Below are positions 27,086 to 35,453 of a DNA stretch of 64,000 nt, in pieces. Both the position numbers and the translations under genes were made by a program. This DNA is from Christiangramia salexigens (GTDB taxonomy: Bacteria; Bacteroidota; Bacteroidia; Flavobacteriales; Flavobacteriaceae). Numbering within the stretch: position 1 is the stretch's first letter; each line of letters opens with the position of its first letter. The stretch is from assembly GCF_001889005.1 (NCBI RefSeq), contig NZ_CP018153.1, positions 654,501 through 718,500 of the forward strand, written 5' to 3'. The notes beneath the pieces are model-generated. The model was not told the origin of the DNA. It saw only the letters and a list, made by a program, of their open reading frames with translations, and did no database searches.

Positions 27086-27900
27086 TAAAATGATTTTAAT
27101 AATAAATATTCTGAATGTTCATTTTCAGGGAAATTAGAAGTATCAAATTTGAAGGAATGAAAAGGTCCTAAAAATGATACATTCTTAATATAATCCCAGG
27201 TAAGTTTATACTCATCGGACTCTTTGGATATATCGCCCAATAAAATCAGCTCTAATTCATTAGGATCCAGTTCCAGTTGCTCTGCAGTGAATAATAAATA
27301 GTAAAGAAAATCTTCTTTAGTGTCATAATCAAAACTATTTGCCAGTAGCAATTTGGAATTTTCAATTATTACCAGCTCAAATGAACCATCCAGACTATGC
27401 AGATAGACCAGTGGTTTTTCCTGTTTTGGAGAATGCTTCATTAAGGTTTCAACCAGAACACTAAGACTGTGGCGATATTCAAATTCACCATATTTATCAA
27501 AGAAATAATTGGTGATGTTTGCATAAGGAACATAGACATTTACCATCTCCTGATCCAACTTGTCAAAAGCTATAAAGTCGGTCTTAAGGATCTTGGCATT
27601 GAATTTTAAATAGTCTGATGCTTTTTCCTCATCAAATAATTCTAAAGGAACAAGACTAAAAAGTGAATTACGAAATAGCAGAGTCACTTCATGTATATCC
27701 TGACTAAGAGCTTCCTCTTTCTCGTATTCTTCCTCAATCTTTGCCAGAACCTTAATTGGGTTAAGTGGATTTTTAAAGTCTACTTTTTTAAAAAAAGAGA
27801 TGCGATCCTCATTTTGATCCAGGATACAAAAAGAAAGTCCATTCAAGCTAACCTGAATGGACAATTTCATATTTGAGTTTTTTATCTTATTGGTCACCAT
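27085..27900 (-). CDS. DUF3822 family protein
   Basis: A 271-residue protein with the N-terminal string LSIQVSLNGLSFCILD characteristic of DUF3822, a Bacteroidetes family usually encoded directly before rsmD. The family is thought to have an actin/ASKHA-like fold resembling the pilus protein PilM; that is remembered knowledge, not visible here. There is no signal peptide or membrane segment. The start is either ATG 27900, overlapping the upstream gene by 14 nt, or ATG 27870; the former gives the short polar lead seen in relatives. The function is unknown. The partner upstream is a single-pass membrane protein, reminiscent of PilM/PilN pairs. Confidence 0.8.
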   Translation of the reverse strand: MVTNKIKNSNMKLSIQVSLNGLSFCILDQNEDRISFFKKVDFKNPLNPIKVLAKIEEEYEKEEALSQDIHEVTLLFRNSLFSLVPLELFDEEKASDYLKFNAKILKTDFIAFDKLDQEMVNVYVPYANITNYFFDKYGEFEYRHSLSVLVETLMKHSPKQEKPLVYLHSLDGSFELVIIENSKLLLANSFDYDTKEDFLYYLLFTAEQLELDPNELELILLGDISKESDEYKLTWDYIKNVSFLGPFHSFKFDTSNFPENEHSEYLLLKSF

Positions 27901-28537
27901 AAACTTTTGGCCAGTTACCGCTGGTATTGACCTCGCTCATAGAACCTACGCTAATAAATCTACCGTTAACATCATCTACAGATTGAATTTCATTTTCCTG
28001 TAGAATTAAGGTTCTATCCTGATCGAAAAGTATCTTGCTTTTAGCAACTTTAGCTTCGAAAACAGGAATATCAGATTTTCCTTTCTTGATAGTACCAGCC
28101 TGAAGATCGAAATCTGAGTCTACTCCTTCAATAGGGATCTTTCTCATATTGCGATATCTGTTTTCATTTCCTTTAAAAAGCGAATCTTTAATTGAAACGA
28201 AACCTAATGTGTCTACCACTACGCTTTCAATGTACTGGTCTACACCATATGTTTTCTTATATTCTTCATCAAGATAAGTAGTATCACGACGTTGAGTAAT
28301 AGCAAATTCAGCTGTATCCAGAAACTTTACAAGACTGTCAAAATTTCCTTGAAATCTTCCGATAACTTCTTTATGAGCTAGTTCGGCCTTTCTAATGTCC
28401 TTAAGGTTTTCAATAACTTTAGCGTATCTCTTCTCTTTTACTTTATTAAACTGAATTGGTTCGTAAACCGCGTTGAAAGTAAGATAAGCCAGGAAGATGA
28501 TCACCAACCAAAGAAGTATCTGAATTACAAATCTCAT
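27887..28537 (-). CDS. Conserved single-pass membrane protein, unknown function
   Basis: A 216-residue protein with one N-terminal transmembrane helix (residues ~4-24, IQILLWLVIIFLAYLTF) and a periplasmic or cytosolic domain. Just after the helix it has a helical segment (LKDIRKAELAHKEVIGRFQG) and FDSLVKFL that resemble the N-terminal half of type II secretion/type IV pilin-like proteins, though without a prepilin peptidase site. It is common in Flavobacteriia as a hypothetical protein. It is the first gene of the operon leading to DUF3822 and rsmD and has its own promoter at 28583-28611. The function is unknown. Confidence 0.75.
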   Translation of the reverse strand: MRFVIQILLWLVIIFLAYLTFNAVYEPIQFNKVKEKRYAKVIENLKDIRKAELAHKEVIGRFQGNFDSLVKFLDTAEFAITQRRDTTYLDEEYKKTYGVDQYIESVVVDTLGFVSIKDSLFKGNENRYRNMRKIPIEGVDSDFDLQAGTIKKGKSDIPVFEAKVAKSKILFDQDRTLILQENEIQSVDDVNGRFISVGSMSEVNTSGNWPKVYGDQ

Positions 28538-28582
28538 GCTTTTAAAATTTATGTTTTAAGTTGAAGGTTATAGGTTTTACGA

Positions 28583-28611
28583 CAAATCTACAACTTTTTT
28601 TTATTCGCAAA
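28583..28611 (-). promoter_or_regulatory. Promoter of the DUF3822-rsmD operon
   Basis: On the minus strand TTTG (28611-28608), a 17-nt spacer, then TAGATTTG (28590-28583), a perfect TAnnTTTG -7 box. Transcription would start ~40 nt before the ATG at 28537. Confidence 0.65.
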
Positions 28612-28636
28612 AGTTTCTGTCATAAAAATCCATTCT

Positions 28637-28644
28637 TATCTTTG
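28637..28644 (+). promoter_or_regulatory. -7 box of the helicase gene
   Basis: TATCTTTG is a perfect TAnnTTTG match, with TTTC about 21 nt upstream as a weak -33 element. It places the transcript start near 28650, which rules out the longer reading frame from 28561 as the real start. Confidence 0.6.
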
Positions 28645-28662
28645 AGATTTTACGCACTTTTT

Positions 28663-30099
28663 ATGGAAAAAATCACCCCGGAATCTTTCTTGAAACTTTT
28701 ATTGGATGACCTTGGATTTAGCGCCACCCACAAACAGGATGTCGCCTTACAGATGTTATCTGAATTTGTTGTAAAAGGTGGGAATGACCGCCTTTTTCTA
28801 TTGAAAGGATTCGCTGGAACCGGAAAAACCACGATCATAAGTACTTTGGTCAAGAACCTTTGGAAGATCAGAAAATCTGGTGTTTTATTGGCACCTACTG
28901 GAAGGGCTGCGAAGGTGATCTCTAAATATTCCAAGAAGGAAGCATTTACAATACATAAGAAAATATATTATCCCAAGAAATCTGGTGGAGGAGGAGTGCA
29001 ATTTGTCCTACAACCCAATAAGCACAAGAACAGTATCTTTATTGTGGACGAAGCTTCTATGATCTCTGATGATGGTGGAAATTCAAAATTATTCGAAAAT
29101 GGAAGCCTGCTGGATGATCTAATTGAATATGTCTATGCCGGGCAAAATTGCCATTTAGTCCTTATTGGGGATACGGCACAGCTACCTCCGGTTAAAATGG
29201 AAATGAGTCCCGCACTGGAGGAAGAAAAACTTGGTCTTAATTATAATAAGGAAGTTTCCTTTATAGAGCTGGACGAAGTGGTTCGTCAAAGCAAAGAAAG
29301 TGACATTCTTCATAATGCTACTTTGATAAGAGAAAGCCTTCAGCAAGGTTTTTATGAGGACTTTAAATTTGAACTTTCGGAAAATGCCGATGTCGTTCGA
29401 TTAGTAGATGGTCATGAGATCATGGATGCAATTCAGGATTCGTATACCTCTCTTGGGCATGAGGATACAAGTATTATAGTGCGCTCGAATAAACGTGCAA
29501 ATATGTATAATCAACAGATCAGATCGCGAATTCTGTTTCAGGAAGAAGAGATCTCTGCGGGAGATTATCTAATGGTTGTAAAGAATAACTATTTCTGGCT
29601 GAAGCCGAGTTCTGAAGCTGGCTTCATTGCCAATGGTGATATTGTAAAAGTACTCGAGATCTTTGGGTTTAAAGAATTGTATGGTTTTAGGTTTGCTGAA
29701 GTGCAGGTGCAAATGGTAGATTATCCTAAAATGAAACCTTTTGAAACGGTTATCATGCTGGATACGCTTACCAGCAATGCGCCATCATTAACCTATGACG
29801 AGTCGAACAAGCTTTATGAGGAAGTTAAAAAGGATTATACAGGAGAAAGATCCAAATACAAGCAGTTTCTTAAGGTAAAGAACAATAAGTATTTCAACGC
29901 ACTTCAAATAAAATTCTCTTATGCCATTACCTGTCACAAATCGCAAGGTGGGCAGTGGAGTACCGTATTCATTGAACAGCCTTATTTACCCAATGGAGTA
30001 GGTAAAGAATATCTTAGATGGTTATATACTGCAATAACCAGGGCAGAAGACAAATTATATCTTATAGGGTTTAGCGATGATTTTTTCGCGACCAACTAA
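28663..30099 (+). CDS. ATP-dependent RecD-like DNA helicase (Dda-like)
   Basis: A 478-residue superfamily 1B helicase. Walker [12 protein letters not shown], motif [10 protein letters not shown], motif [14 protein letters not shown], and the C-terminal UvrD-like motifs ([27 protein letters not shown]) are visible. The start ATG at 28663 is chosen over 28561 because the -7 box lies between them and the first 34 residues look non-coding. The protein is shorter than RecD2 and resembles the small exodeoxyribonuclease V alpha-like helicases common in Bacteroidetes. The DNA substrate and pathway are unknown. kdsB follows 25 nt downstream. Confidence 0.9.
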   Translation: MEKITPESFLKLLLDDLGFSATHKQDVALQMLSEFVVKGGNDRLFLLKGFAGTGKTTIISTLVKNLWKIRKSGVLLAPTGRAAKVISKYSKKEAFTIHKKIYYPKKSGGGGVQFVLQPNKHKNSIFIVDEASMISDDGGNSKLFENGSLLDDLIEYVYAGQNCHLVLIGDTAQLPPVKMEMSPALEEEKLGLNYNKEVSFIELDEVVRQSKESDILHNATLIRESLQQGFYEDFKFELSENADVVRLVDGHEIMDAIQDSYTSLGHEDTSIIVRSNKRANMYNQQIRSRILFQEEEISAGDYLMVVKNNYFWLKPSSEAGFIANGDIVKVLEIFGFKELYGFRFAEVQVQMVDYPKMKPFETVIMLDTLTSNAPSLTYDESNKLYEEVKKDYTGERSKYKQFLKVKNNKYFNALQIKFSYAITCHKSQGGQWSTVFIEQPYLPNGVGKEYLRWLYTAITRAEDKLYLIGFSDDFFATN

Positions 30100-30124
30100 T
30101 GTTTACTTTTACGAAAAATTTGCG

Positions 30125-30871
30125 ATGATAAAAACCGGTAAGAACAAAATTATAGCAATGATCCCGGCTCGCTATGAGGCCTCGAGATTTCCAGGAAAAC
30201 TCCTTAAAGATCTTAATGGGAAATCTGTAATACGAAGAACCTATGAAGCGGCGGTTAATACCGGGTTATTCGACAAGGTTTATGTAGTTACCGATAGTGA
30301 TAAGATCTATGATGAGATCGTAAATCATGGAGGAGAGGTAATAAAAAGCACTAAAGAGCATGAGTGTGGTAGCGACAGGATAGCCGAAGCCGTGGAAAAT
30401 ATGGATGTAGACATCGTAGTGAATGTTCAAGGAGATGAACCCTTTATCGATGGGAACAGCCTGGCAAAACTTCTTGACGTATTTCAACAACCGGGAGCAG
30501 ATGAAATAGATCTAGCGTCATTAAAAACTCAATTAAAGGACAAAGAGGATATTAATAATCCTAATAATGTAAAGGTGATAACCGGACAGGATGGTTCTGC
30601 GCTTTATTTTTCAAGATCACCAATTCCATATCTACGAGATACCAGTGCCAGTATCACCTATTATAAACATATAGGGATATACGCTTTTAGGAAATCGGCA
30701 CTTATGGATTTCTACCGTTTACCAATGCTTCCTCTTGAAGAAGCCGAAAAGATTGAATGTATAAGGTATCTCGAATACGGTAAGAAGATCAAAATGGTTG
30801 AAACCAGCGTAAAAAATATTGGGATAGATACACCCGAAGATCTCGAAAAGGCCCGTAAAATAATGAGTTAA
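30125..30871 (+). CDS. kdsB: 3-deoxy-manno-octulosonate cytidylyltransferase
   Basis: A cytosolic enzyme that activates Kdo as CMP-Kdo for lipopolysaccharide inner-core synthesis. From the ATG at 30125 it has ~248 residues, the family norm; a longer frame from 30077 overlaps the helicase gene. The motifs [31 protein letters not shown] and [12 protein letters not shown] are all diagnostic. The stop TAA overlaps the stop of the convergent photolyase gene in the tetramer TTAA. A KdsC-like phosphatase of the same pathway is encoded at 42784-43299. Confidence 0.96.
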   Translation: MIKTGKNKIIAMIPARYEASRFPGKLLKDLNGKSVIRRTYEAAVNTGLFDKVYVVTDSDKIYDEIVNHGGEVIKSTKEHECGSDRIAEAVENMDVDIVVNVQGDEPFIDGNSLAKLLDVFQQPGADEIDLASLKTQLKDKEDINNPNNVKVITGQDGSALYFSRSPIPYLRDTSASITYYKHIGIYAFRKSALMDFYRLPMLPLEEAEKIECIRYLEYGKKIKMVETSVKNIGIDTPEDLEKARKIMS

Positions 30872-32175
30872 GAACTCACAGCCTTTTTATACGTGCTTAG
30901 TGCTCTTTCACGAGCTTCTTTATGATCTACCATTTTTTCCGGGTAATCGCTTGTGCCATAATCTTTAACCCATTTCCTGATATACTCCTCATCCTTATCA
31001 AATTTTTTAATCTGTGTGGTTGGATTGAATATTCTGAAATATGGTGCTGCATCTACGCCGCTACCGGCAACCCATTGCCAGTTACCAACATTGGAAGACA
31101 TTTCGTAATCCAGTAGCTTTTCCGCGAAATATGCCTCTCCCCAGCGCCAGTCGATCAAAAGGTGTTTGCATAGAAAACTACCAACCAGCATACGGATGCG
31201 GTTATGCATGAAGCCTGTCTCATTAAGCTGTCTCATCCCGGCATCTACAAGGGGGTATCCGGTTTTTCCTTTTTTCCAACAATCGAATTCCTCTTCGTTA
31301 TTTCTCCAGTTGATGCGATCATATTTTCCTTTGAAGGCGTCCGTAACGGTATGTGGGAAATGATGTAAAATTTGCATTAAGAATTCCCTCCATATCAATT
31401 CATCTAGAAAAGTCTTATTCTTTTCTTTATTCGCATCTCTTACAATTTGTCTAATACTAACAGTTCCAAATCTAAGATGTGGACCAATGCGCGAGGTGCT
31501 ATCCTTTGCCGGATAATCTCGTTCTTCCTCGTAATCCCTTATCAATGCATGAGTAACTTTATAATCGGGAATTTTAATAGCGGAAGCCTTAAAACCCAGG
31601 TCAGATAATTCCAAATTAGGTAATCTGCTGTGTTGAATTAGATTATCCCGGTATCTCGTGGTATAGTGAAAATTAAGCTCTGTATTATGAAAGTTTTCTT
31701 TCCATGTGTTTTTATAAGGAGTGTAAACGACATAGGGATCGCCGTCTTTTTTTACAATTTCATCTTTCTCAAATATCACCTGATCCTTATAATCCAGAAA
31801 ATCTATGCTTTCTTTCGCAAGTAAATTCCGAATCTGTTCGTCCCTGTCTTTTGCATAAGGTTCATAATCTCTATTGGTAAAAACCTTTTGTATGTTATAA
31901 TCTCCTAAGAGTTCCTGAAATATCTCTTCCGGGTGCCCATGGTATAAAGCGATAGAGCTTTTATACTCTTCCTGCAGCTCTTTCCTCATGTTCTGAAGTG
32001 AATTATGAATAAAATTCACCCGTGCATCGTTTTCAGGTAATTTATCAAGGATTTCTGGATCAAATATAAAAATAGGAAGTACCGGATATTTATCCTGCAA
32101 GGCAGCTTTGAATCCGGCATTGTCATCTAATCGAAGATCTCTTCTGAACCAGAAGATATTTACTTTTTGGCGCAT
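30868..32175 (-). CDS. Cryptochrome/photolyase family protein (FAD blue-light enzyme)
   Basis: A 435-residue class I-type deoxyribodipyrimidine photolyase. The N-terminal antenna domain begins [12 protein letters not shown]; the C-terminal FAD domain shows [23 protein letters not shown], and [12 protein letters not shown] with APYFRIFNP. These are the family's FAD and DNA-binding strings, so light-driven repair of UV pyrimidine dimers is likely, although a cryptochrome role cannot be excluded. It lies 3 nt downstream of an SDR gene, itself 7 nt after an SRPBCC gene, so the three form an operon, a common grouping in Bacteroidetes. Confidence 0.92.
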   Translation of the reverse strand: MRQKVNIFWFRRDLRLDDNAGFKAALQDKYPVLPIFIFDPEILDKLPENDARVNFIHNSLQNMRKELQEEYKSSIALYHGHPEEIFQELLGDYNIQKVFTNRDYEPYAKDRDEQIRNLLAKESIDFLDYKDQVIFEKDEIVKKDGDPYVVYTPYKNTWKENFHNTELNFHYTTRYRDNLIQHSRLPNLELSDLGFKASAIKIPDYKVTHALIRDYEEERDYPAKDSTSRIGPHLRFGTVSIRQIVRDANKEKNKTFLDELIWREFLMQILHHFPHTVTDAFKGKYDRINWRNNEEEFDCWKKGKTGYPLVDAGMRQLNETGFMHNRIRMLVGSFLCKHLLIDWRWGEAYFAEKLLDYEMSSNVGNWQWVAGSGVDAAPYFRIFNPTTQIKKFDKDEEYIRKWVKDYGTSDYPEKMVDHKEARERALSTYKKAVSS

Positions 32176-32178
32176 TAA

Positions 32179-32877
32179 TTAATTTACATTTAAGGTTGAC
32201 ATTCCGCCGTCTATTCCCAGAATTTGTCCAGTGATCCATGTACTCTCGTCTCCTAGAAGAAAGCTTGCGAGGTTGGCAATATCTGTAGCTTCGCCAACCC
32301 GTTTTAATGGGTGTCTTTGGTCCATTTTTTTTCTTTTATCCTCGTTGGACAGCAGTTTTTCTGCTAAAGGGGTATCTGTAAGTGAAGGTGCGATCACATT
32401 CACTCTAAGCCCCGGCGCATATTCTGCAGCAAGGGATTTTGCGAAACCTTCTATTGCACCTTTAGCAGCGGCAACGTTTGTGTGATAAGGCATTCCAATT
32501 TTAACAGCTACAGTACTAAAGAACACAAGACTAGCCTGATCTGTTTTCTTCAGTTTACCAAGCAATCCCTGTACCGATCGTACAAGTCCAAAGAAATTTA
32601 AATTCATTTCTTTTTCGAAATTTTCAGGTTTGATCATTTTAAAAGGTTTCAGGTCTATACTACCGGGACAATATACTAAACCATCAATTACCTCTGGAAG
32701 ATCCAGCTCCGAGATATCATCCTTAAGAACATCAAATTCGAGATGGGTGACTTCGTCTGTATTTAATTCTCCCTTATTACGCGATGCAATAAAAATATTG
32801 TGGTCTTTCTTTAATTTTTCTGAGATCTGAAATCCAATTCCGGTAGAACCACCAATTAATAAAATATTCTTTTTCAT
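32179..32877 (-). CDS. SDR family protein with altered catalytic motif
   Basis: A 232-residue Rossmann-fold short-chain dehydrogenase/reductase homolog. The cofactor motif GGSTGIGFQIS is intact near the N-terminus. The active-site region reads FFSTVAV then PYHTNVAAAKGAIEG: the Lys of YxxxK is present but the expected Tyr position holds Val, with a Tyr four residues earlier. The C-terminal ITGQILGIDGG motif is normal. It may therefore be a reductase with a shifted proton donor or a non-catalytic binding protein. It sits between SRPBCC and photolyase genes in a tight operon, suggesting a light- or stress-linked role, substrate unknown. Confidence 0.88.
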   Translation of the reverse strand: MKKNILLIGGSTGIGFQISEKLKKDHNIFIASRNKGELNTDEVTHLEFDVLKDDISELDLPEVIDGLVYCPGSIDLKPFKMIKPENFEKEMNLNFFGLVRSVQGLLGKLKKTDQASLVFFSTVAVKIGMPYHTNVAAAKGAIEGFAKSLAAEYAPGLRVNVIAPSLTDTPLAEKLLSNEDKRKKMDQRHPLKRVGEATDIANLASFLLGDESTWITGQILGIDGGMSTLNVN

Positions 32878-32884
32878 AGCAATT

Positions 32885-33397
32885 TTAGTTTAATACATCC
32901 TGTTTCAACGTTCTCTCGCTTTCCAATTCTTTACCGGTATATTCTCCAAAAAGTTCGATCAATTTATGTTTTCTGTAATCGAATATTTCTTTCAGTTTAG
33001 GTTTTACCAATATGGGATGACCAAGTTGACCCAATACTCCAAAAGGAAGTTTATAATCAATTATATCTTCCATTTCAACACCACCCTTTACAGGTTTGAT
33101 GAAATGTTTATGATGCCATAAGGCATAAGGCCCAAACCGTTGTTCATCTACAAAATATTCACCCTCCTTTACGTGTGTGATCTCAGTGACCCATTTGGTT
33201 TTAATTCCTGCAACGGGCGTTACAATGTATTGAATGATCTGGCCGGGGAACATCGGTCGGTCTCCACCAGAAAGGATCTCGAATCCCATATAATCTGGCG
33301 TGATGGTCTTTAAGTTTCTCGGATCTGAGAGAAAGTCCCAGGCTTCCTGCATACTAATAGGCAATTTTTGAAAGCTGTGAAGGCTATAGATTTTCAT
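32885..33397 (-). CDS. SRPBCC (START-like) ligand-binding family protein
   Basis: A 170-residue protein matching the SRPBCC helix-grip family: N-terminal strand and helix (LPISMQEAWDFLSDPRNL), a following TP-D-MGF segment, WVTEITHVKEGEYFVDEQ, and WHHKHFIKP. Members bind hydrophobic ligands in a deep pocket; those encoded next to photolyase and SDR genes are frequent in Bacteroidetes and Proteobacteria, with no proven function. It is the first gene of the three-gene operon. No signal peptide is present. Confidence 0.82.
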   Translation of the reverse strand: MKIYSLHSFQKLPISMQEAWDFLSDPRNLKTITPDYMGFEILSGGDRPMFPGQIIQYIVTPVAGIKTKWVTEITHVKEGEYFVDEQRFGPYALWHHKHFIKPVKGGVEMEDIIDYKLPFGVLGQLGHPILVKPKLKEIFDYRKHKLIELFGEYTGKELESERTLKQDVLN

Positions 33398-33550
33398 TTT
33401 ATTCTATTTGTGTAAAAATACCGCCCAAAATGTTTAAAAGAAAATATATTTAGTTAAACAAAATATAAATGCGCTATAGTATCTACTTAAACAAAATGTT
33501 CGTCTAATATTGCTAATTGTTATATTTACAGGAAACTTAAATTAAACTAC

Positions 33551-34396
33551 ATGAAAAATTTATTATCAGTACTAATTCTTTTCTGCTGTACTTTCGTTAC
33601 AGCTCAGGTGCAAAGTCCTGCACCAAGCCCGTTTGCCAAAATGGATCAAAAAGTTGGTTTAACCGATGTAAGTGTTGAATATTCAAGACCGGGTATGAAG
33701 GGTAGAACGATCTTTGGTGATCTTATTCCATATGGTGAAATATGGAGAACCGGTGCAAATGCCAATACGATAATTAGCTTTAGTGACGACGTGAAAGTTG
33801 GCGGAAAAGAGCTTAAAAAAGGTTCTTATTCTCTATATACTATTCCAAATAAGGAATCATGGGATGTGCTCTTTTATAGCTCTACAGATAACTGGGGTGT
33901 ACCGCAGAACTGGGATGAAGCAAAGATCGCTGCAAAGATTTCTGCACAGGTAAAAGAATTGCCTTCTAAAGTGGAAAGTTTTACGATCCAATTCTCAGAT
34001 CTAGCTAATAATTCTGCTAATATGGAATTAGCCTGGTCTAATAAGAAAGTAATCGTGCCAATAAGTGTTCCTACAGAATCCAAAACAATGGCCAGTATAG
34101 AAAAGACTATGAATGGTCCTGCAGCGAACGATTATTACGCGGCAGCAACCTATTTCCACGATACCGGAAAAGACCTTGAGCAGGCTCATAAATGGATTAC
34201 AAAAGCTACTGAAATAGCCGGTGAGGATGCATTTTGGATGCTTCGCAGAAAATCTTTAATCGAAGCCGATATGGGGAAAACTCAAATGGCTATCGCTTCT
34301 GCGAAAAGATCTCTTGCTTCTGCACAAAAGGCTAATAATGCAGATTACGTAAAAATGAATAAAGAGTCTATAGAAAAATGGGAAGGGAATAAATAA
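33551..34396 (+). CDS. Secreted DUF2911 family protein
   Basis: A 281-residue exported protein with a signal peptide (MKNLLSVLILFCCTFVTAQ). The DUF2911 core follows with its hallmark strings SVEYSRPGMKGRTIFG, PYGEIWRTGANA and KKGSYSLYTIP, and the C-terminal third contains TPR-like helices (DLEQAHKWITKATEI, TQMAIASAKRSLA). The family is widespread in Bacteroidetes; function is unknown. It is monocistronic, ended by the hairpin at 34421-34472. TATATTTA at 33521-33528 is a one-mismatch -7 box. Confidence 0.9.
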   Translation: MKNLLSVLILFCCTFVTAQVQSPAPSPFAKMDQKVGLTDVSVEYSRPGMKGRTIFGDLIPYGEIWRTGANANTIISFSDDVKVGGKELKKGSYSLYTIPNKESWDVLFYSSTDNWGVPQNWDEAKIAAKISAQVKELPSKVESFTIQFSDLANNSANMELAWSNKKVIVPISVPTESKTMASIEKTMNGPAANDYYAAATYFHDTGKDLEQAHKWITKATEIAGEDAFWMLRRKSLIEADMGKTQMAIASAKRSLASAQKANNADYVKMNKESIEKWEGNK

Positions 34397-34420
34397 GATT
34401 CCTAAACCTGATTAACATGG

Positions 34421-34472
34421 AAGGCCTTCCGAAATCATCAATATTTAAACAATTGATTTTCCGGAAGGCCTT
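34421..34472. terminator. Bidirectional terminator between convergent genes
   Basis: AAGGCCTTCCG pairs with CGGAAGGCCTT, followed by a run of T on the plus strand; the AAGG arm gives a CCTT tail on the other strand. It separates the DUF2911 gene from the convergent Gfo/Idh/MocA gene. Confidence 0.85.
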
Positions 34473-34481
34473 TTTTTATTG

Positions 34482-35453
34482 CTAATATTTAAGCCCGATT
34501 TCCTGCCTAATCTCGTCCAGTAATCTTGTGAGTTCTAAGGACCTTGTTAAATTCATCACATCACTCTCCTTTTTATTAGTCAGAAGCATTTGGGTGACAT
34601 GCTCGGCCTCGAAATTATACCCGATAGTATCCACCTTAAAATCGAAACGTTCTTCCTTAGCATTCTGAATGATAGTTACCGAAGTTGGCTCATGAAATCT
34701 GGAATGAATATGGATTTTTGCTTTCTCCAATTCAATGGTAGCCGTAGTTTCTGTTTTTTCTTCGAAAGTGGAAAGTAATTCTGCCTTGGCACCATTTGAA
34801 TATTCAAAATTGATGTTACAGCTCAAATCCACTCCGGTTTCGGCAAAGTTTGCATTTGCCTGAATTTTTTCAGGTATTCCTAATATACTATGGGCTGCAA
34901 ATACGGGATAAATACCAATATCCAAAAGACTACCACCTCCCAACGACTTATTAAAAAGGCGCTTTGATTTATCAAATTCAGCCGTAAATCCAAAATCAGC
35001 CTTAAGTGAAAGCACCCGGCCATATTGACCTGAATTGATCCTATCCAGCACAAATTGATAATGTGGTAGAAATATTGTCCAAAGCGCTTCCATCACAAAT
35101 ATTTCGCGCTTTCGGGAATAATTGATGATCTCTTCAACTTCTCTGCTATTCATAGCAAAAGGCTTTTCGCATAATACTGCTTTATTATGCTTTATACTTT
35201 CCATGGTGATCTGATGATGGAAAGCGTGGGGAGTCGCAACGTAAATTACGTCTACGTTTTCATCCATTAAAATATCATCATAAGAACCATATGAAGTATC
35301 TACATTATGATCCTGTGCAAATTTTTCCGCCTTGGTGAGATCTCTGCTTGCAACTGCAATAAGTTCGGCATCTTTTACCGAAACCAGATCTTTAGCAAAT
35401 TTATTCGCGATCTTTCCCAGTCCTATGATCCCCCAGTTTATATTCTTCTTCAT
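34482..35453 (-). CDS. Gfo/Idh/MocA family NAD(P)-dependent oxidoreductase
   Basis: A 323-residue dehydrogenase. The N-terminal Rossmann motif WGIIGLGKIANKFAKDL, the conserved YVATPHAFHHQ, and the catalytic region CEKPFAMN (E-K-P) are intact; the C-terminal substrate domain includes GGGSLLDIGIYP. Family members oxidise or reduce sugars and related alcohols; the substrate here is unknown. Its ATG overlaps the stop of the sodium symporter by 4 nt (ATGA), making it the last gene of the PIG-L operon, and suggesting that it acts on the imported compound. Confidence 0.92.
   Translation of the reverse strand: MKKNINWGIIGLGKIANKFAKDLVSVKDAELIAVASRDLTKAEKFAQDHNVDTSYGSYDDILMDENVDVIYVATPHAFHHQITMESIKHNKAVLCEKPFAMNSREVEEIINYSRKREIFVMEALWTIFLPHYQFVLDRINSGQYGRVLSLKADFGFTAEFDKSKRLFNKSLGGGSLLDIGIYPVFAAHSILGIPEKIQANANFAETGVDLSCNINFEYSNGAKAELLSTFEEKTETTATIELEKAKIHIHSRFHEPTSVTIIQNAKEERFDFKVDTIGYNFEAEHVTQMLLTNKKESDVMNLTRSLELTRLLDEIRQEIGLKY

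Noticed and set aside
28561..28662. N-terminal extension of the helicase gene from 28561
   Set aside because: It contains a perfect -7 box at 28637-28644 and low-complexity residues unlike helicase N-termini.
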